Positions 61,741-64,000 of a DNA stretch of 64,000 bases are shown one piece after another. Location of the stretch: assembly GCF_900100115.1 (NCBI RefSeq), contig NZ_FNKL01000003.1, forward strand, positions 868,001 to 932,000. The letters are read 5' to 3'. The DNA is from Chryseobacterium soldanellicola (GTDB lineage Bacteria; Bacteroidota; Bacteroidia; Flavobacteriales; Weeksellaceae). The stretch's first letter is position 1. Every line of letters begins with the position of its first letter. The translations under genes were made by a program, and so were the position numbers. The notes under the pieces were generated by a model. It had not been told where the DNA came from, searched no databases, and saw only the letters and a program-made list of their open reading frames with translations.

Positions 61741-61818
61741 AAATTTAGAGATTAAGAAATTTAGGAATTAAGAAAATTACAGGCTTTCTAATTTCTAAAT
61801 CTCTGAATTCTTTAATCT
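61741..61818. repeat. Repeat tract between the O-methyltransferase and NlpC/P60 genes
   Basis: Direct units AAATTTAGAGATTAAG (61741-61756) and AAATTTAGGAATTAAG (61757-61772), 14 of 16 identical, then an imperfect inverted segment around AATTTCTAAATCTCT (to 61805). Same style as the tracts flanking the four-helix gene, but no gene inside. Confidence 0.65.
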
Positions 61819-61823
61819 TTTAA

Positions 61824-62471
61824 TTATTTCCTTCTCAGGAAATTTACTCCGTCCCGCAAAGGTAAAATAAGATTTTCAAAATCATTGTCTTTTGCGATCA
61901 AATCGTTTAATTCCTTAATAATTTGAGTAGATTTCTGCTTCGGGTTTTCTTCTAAAACTTTGCCGTACCAAAGAACATTGTCAAATAGTACCACCGAACC
62001 GGATTTTGTTCTGGGCTTAATCAATCTGAAATATTCGGCATAATTTTCTTTATCCGCATCAATGAAAACAAGATCAAAAACCTCATCGGTTTGTCTTAAA
62101 AATTCTTTTGCATCCTGAAGCTTAAAATCAATCTGATCTGCATATTCACTTTCACCAAAATATTTTTTCGGAAGGTATGCCAGATCCTCATTAACATCTA
62201 AAGTTGTGATTTTTCCATCTTTTGCCAACCCTGCTGTTAAACAAAGTGTAGCATATCCCGTAAAAGTGCCGATTTCAAGAATATTTTTCGGCTGCATCAT
62301 CTGGGAAATTATCGTTAATAATCTTCCCTGCTGATATCCGGAGATCATATGAGGCTGTGTTGTTTTCTGATATGTTTCCCTTCTTAATTTTTTCAGAATT
62401 TCAGGCTCGGAAGACGCGTGATTTTCCAGATACCTGTCCATTTCAGGATTTGTTTCTTCAAAAAAGCTCAT
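61824..62471 (-). CDS. O-methyltransferase (class I, SAM-dependent)
   Basis: 215 residues. NILEIGTFTGYATLCLTAGL is the SAM-binding motif I, ITTLDVNEDLAYLPKKYF motif II, and DLVFIDADKENYAEYF contains the Asp metal ligands of the catechol/caffeoyl-CoA O-methyltransferase family, with VLFDNVLWYGKV downstream. Acceptor unknown. Own -7 element at 62491-62498. Confidence 0.9.
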   Translation of the reverse strand: MSFFEETNPEMDRYLENHASSEPEILKKLRRETYQKTTQPHMISGYQQGRLLTIISQMMQPKNILEIGTFTGYATLCLTAGLAKDGKITTLDVNEDLAYLPKKYFGESEYADQIDFKLQDAKEFLRQTDEVFDLVFIDADKENYAEYFRLIKPRTKSGSVVLFDNVLWYGKVLEENPKQKSTQIIKELNDLIAKDNDFENLILPLRDGVNFLRRK

Positions 62472-62490
62472 TCTACAAGTTTTTGTTGCT

Positions 62491-62498
62491 CAAATTTA
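62491..62498 (-). promoter_or_regulatory. -7 element of the O-methyltransferase gene
   Basis: TAAATTTG on the minus strand, 19 nt before the ATG at 62471. Confidence 0.5.
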
Positions 62499-62608
62499 CT
62501 TAAATATAAAGAAAAAGATAAAACTATTGGCGATCTTATTTTCAAAAAACCGGGAAAAGCACAATAAAATACCGTAAAAATACGGATGGTTTTGCCTTAT
62601 AAAAAAAA

Positions 62609-62616
62609 TACCTTTG
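62609..62616 (+). promoter_or_regulatory. -7 element of the 46-codon small gene
   Basis: TACCTTTG, 37 nt before the ATG at 62654. A TTG at 62592-62594 is 14 nt upstream, a shorter spacing than usual. Confidence 0.5.
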
Positions 62617-62653
62617 CTTTAGAATTTAAACATTAAGGGGTAAAAGCACAGCC

Positions 62654-62794
62654 ATGAATAAGAGAATCACTACAAAGGAATCTGAAGAGCCTGCCGAAAA
62701 GAGGGTTCCGGCGTCGAAAAAAACTAATACCGAAATATCCAATTCATTTTTGCAAAGAATTATTTCATTATTGAAAAAAGAAGAATTAATTTAA
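62654..62794 (+). CDS. Small protein of 46 residues, unknown function
   Basis: Begins MNKRITTKESEEPAEKRVPA and ends IISLLKKEELI. Charged N-terminal half, probable amphipathic helix at the C-terminal end (SFLQRIISLLKK). I do not recognise it. Support for a real gene is its placement: a TAnnTTTG element upstream and a strong hairpin directly after the stop. The ribosome binding site is weak (AAGGGG is 13 nt upstream). It could instead be the decayed start of a longer gene. Confidence 0.5.
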   Translation: MNKRITTKESEEPAEKRVPASKKTNTEISNSFLQRIISLLKKEELI

Positions 62795-62803
62795 TGAAAA
62801 ACA

Positions 62804-62827
62804 AAATCCCGAATTTCTTCGGGATTT
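62804..62827. terminator. Bidirectional terminator between the small gene and the OmpA-family gene
   Basis: AAATCCCGAA - TTTC - TTCGGGATTT. It serves the small gene on the plus strand and the OmpA-family gene (stop at 62850) on the minus strand. Confidence 0.8.
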
Positions 62828-62849
62828 ATTTATACGTATATATTGTAAA

Positions 62850-63683
62850 TTATTTTTTAGGCGCAATATCCATTAGCTTCATAAACTCGTCAAGCTTAGG
62901 CATAATGATAATTTCCGTTCTTCTGTTTTCAGCTCTTCCCGAAACGCTCATGTTTGTCGCTTTAGGATTGTATTCGGAACGTCCGCCAGCCGTAATTCTT
63001 GCAGGATCAACCCCGAATTGAGTCTGTAAAACTTTTGCAACTGCCGTACCTCTCAAAGCAGAAAGATCCCAGTTGTCTTTCGGTAAATTTGGAGAACTTA
63101 AAGGTGAATTATCAGTGTTCCCTTCAATTAATACAGAATATTTGTCATAATCGTTTATTACTTTCGCTACTTTTCCCAACACTTCCTGAGCAGCAGGCAA
63201 TACATTATAATCTCCAACTTTATACAGCATTTTATCTGAAAGTGAGATCATTACAACTCCTTTTAATACTTTCACCTGCACATCTTCGTCGGTTACATTA
63301 TCCAAAGATCTTTTTAATTTGTTTGACAATGCTAAATTTAAACTGTCGTTTTTAGCATTATTAGAAATCAATTGCTTAATATAAGAATTTGAAGAATTGA
63401 TCTCGCTTACCAATTTATCAATATTTGCAGAGCTTTTTCCTGTATTTGACAAACAAGCATCAAGTGATGATTTTAAAGCATCATGCTGACTTTTCAGTAA
63501 ATTATTCTCTCCAGTCAACGCAGAATTTTGCGATTTCAAATCCTGGATTTCTCTTTGTCTTTCACCGATGTTTTCAATACATTGCTTGTAGTTTGAACTC
63601 AAGGCATCATACTGTTTTTTACTGATACAAGACGTTAATCCCAACACCATTGCAGAAACTGCTAAAATTTTAAAAATCTTCAT
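62850..63683 (-). CDS. OmpA-family lipoprotein
   Basis: 277 residues. Lipobox GLTSC with lipidated cysteine at about residue 19. Residues 25-130 form a coiled coil (ERQREIQDLKSQNSALTGEN and similar). The C-terminal OmpA-like peptidoglycan-binding domain shows VLIEGNTDNSPL, NWDLSALRGTAVAKVLQ, RITAGGRSEYNPKA and GRAENRRTEIIIMP. It anchors the outer membrane to peptidoglycan. Divergent from tilS, with a -7 element on each strand in the short spacer. Confidence 0.92.
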   Translation of the reverse strand: MKIFKILAVSAMVLGLTSCISKKQYDALSSNYKQCIENIGERQREIQDLKSQNSALTGENNLLKSQHDALKSSLDACLSNTGKSSANIDKLVSEINSSNSYIKQLISNNAKNDSLNLALSNKLKRSLDNVTDEDVQVKVLKGVVMISLSDKMLYKVGDYNVLPAAQEVLGKVAKVINDYDKYSVLIEGNTDNSPLSSPNLPKDNWDLSALRGTAVAKVLQTQFGVDPARITAGGRSEYNPKATNMSVSGRAENRRTEIIIMPKLDEFMKLMDIAPKK

Positions 63684-63705
63684 AAATAATCTTTTTTAGA
63701 CGAAT

Positions 63706-63713
63706 CAAATTTA
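63706..63713 (-). promoter_or_regulatory. -7 element of the OmpA-family gene
   Basis: TAAATTTG on the minus strand, 22 nt before the ATG at 63683. Confidence 0.5.
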
Positions 63714-63739
63714 GGAAAATTCATTTTAATTATATGGGT

Positions 63740-63747
63740 TATCTTTG
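63740..63747 (+). promoter_or_regulatory. -7 element of tilS
   Basis: TATCTTTG, 23 nt before the ATG at 63771. Confidence 0.5.
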
Positions 63748-63770
63748 CATAAAAGAAATTCTCAACGTAG

Positions 63771-64000
63771 ATGTTGGATAAAATAAGTTTTAAAAATCAA
63801 TTACAAAATCTCGTTAACTTACCTGAAAACCACACCTATTTACTGGCAGTGAGCGGCGGCGCTGATTCTATGGTTTTGGCAACGTTATTCTGTGATTTGG
63901 AGGTTGAATTTCAGGTTGCTCACATCAACTATAAGCTTCGTGGTGAAGATTCTGAACTTGATCAGAAAGTTGTACAAAATTTTTGTGAGAAAAATCATAT
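63771..64000 (+). CDS. tilS: tRNA(Ile)-lysidine synthase, N-terminal part (cut by window edge)
   Basis: Converts the wobble C of tRNA-Ile(CAU) to lysidine so that it reads AUA. The first 76 residues are visible. LLAVSGGADSMVLATLF is the PP-loop (SGGxDS) ATP-binding motif, followed by VAHINYKLRGEDSELDQK with the family's N/H-Y-LR segment. The ATG at 63771 follows a TATCTTTG element. It runs off the right edge. Confidence 0.93.
   Translation, partial: MLDKISFKNQLQNLVNLPENHTYLLAVSGGADSMVLATLFCDLEVEFQVAHINYKLRGEDSELDQKVVQNFCEKNH

Overview
The window is an AT-rich chromosomal segment of a Bacteroidota bacterium, most likely Chryseobacterium or a close Weeksellaceae/Flavobacteriales relative. The evidence is type IX secretion (T9SS) C-terminal sorting domains, GEVEDY modules, a DUF6452-DUF6048-rlmD neighbourhood, a PUR-domain protein, the bacillithiol gene bshB1, an exbB-exbD-exbD-tonB operon, Asp-rich lipoprotein tails after the lipid cysteine, and many promoters of the Bacteroidota type (TTG about 17-23 nt upstream of TAnnTTTG). 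All calls come from reading the sequence; no database was searched.

Layout. 1-2.7 kb: histidine-degradation genes hutG (cut by the window edge) and hutI on the minus strand, separated by a GIY-YIG nuclease gene; a four-helix-bundle gene lies between hutI and ruvB. 2.7-6.5 kb, plus strand: ruvB, a TPR protein, a PaiB-like protein, a metallo-hydrolase and coaE. 6.6-19.6 kb, minus strand: three tandem paralogous secreted reprolysin-like metalloproteases, one expanded to 2152 residues. 19.9-31.2 kb, minus strand: DUF6048, DUF6452, rlmD, a cysteine-less thioredoxin-like lipoprotein, sdhCAB, comEC and lpxB. 31.3-45.5 kb, mixed: DUF2480, DUF937, ribosomal protein THX, a MATE transporter, an ankyrin protein, aspS, the NHEJ pair ku-ligD (ligD is split by a frameshift at an A9 run), a short-chain dehydrogenase, yajC, a DUF1573 lipoprotein, nusB, an ABC exporter and a PUR protein. 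45.6-55.7 kb, minus strand: tRNA-His, bshB1, a TPR/PstS-like/small membrane protein group behind a complete Ton motor operon, and leuS. 55.9-64 kb: a lipoprotein, an acyltransferase/glycosyltransferase operon, kdtA (waaA), a cupin, a DUF1648 protein, an NlpC/P60 peptidase, an O-methyltransferase, a 46-codon small gene, an OmpA-family lipoprotein and the start of tilS.

Most genes are housekeeping. The most unusual material is at the left end. The GIY-YIG gene is enclosed by 27-nt inverted copies of a small palindrome whose stem shows compensatory changes, and an 84-bp gene-less version with the same termini lies after ligD. The four-helix-bundle gene is enclosed by inverted telomere-like tracts that supply its last codons. 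These look like two small mobile cassettes of different kinds. Other points worth a second look are the A9 split of ligD, an exact 213-bp tandem duplication between rlmD and its neighbour, the mosaic protease array, and an AT-rich insertion in leuS next to KMSKS.
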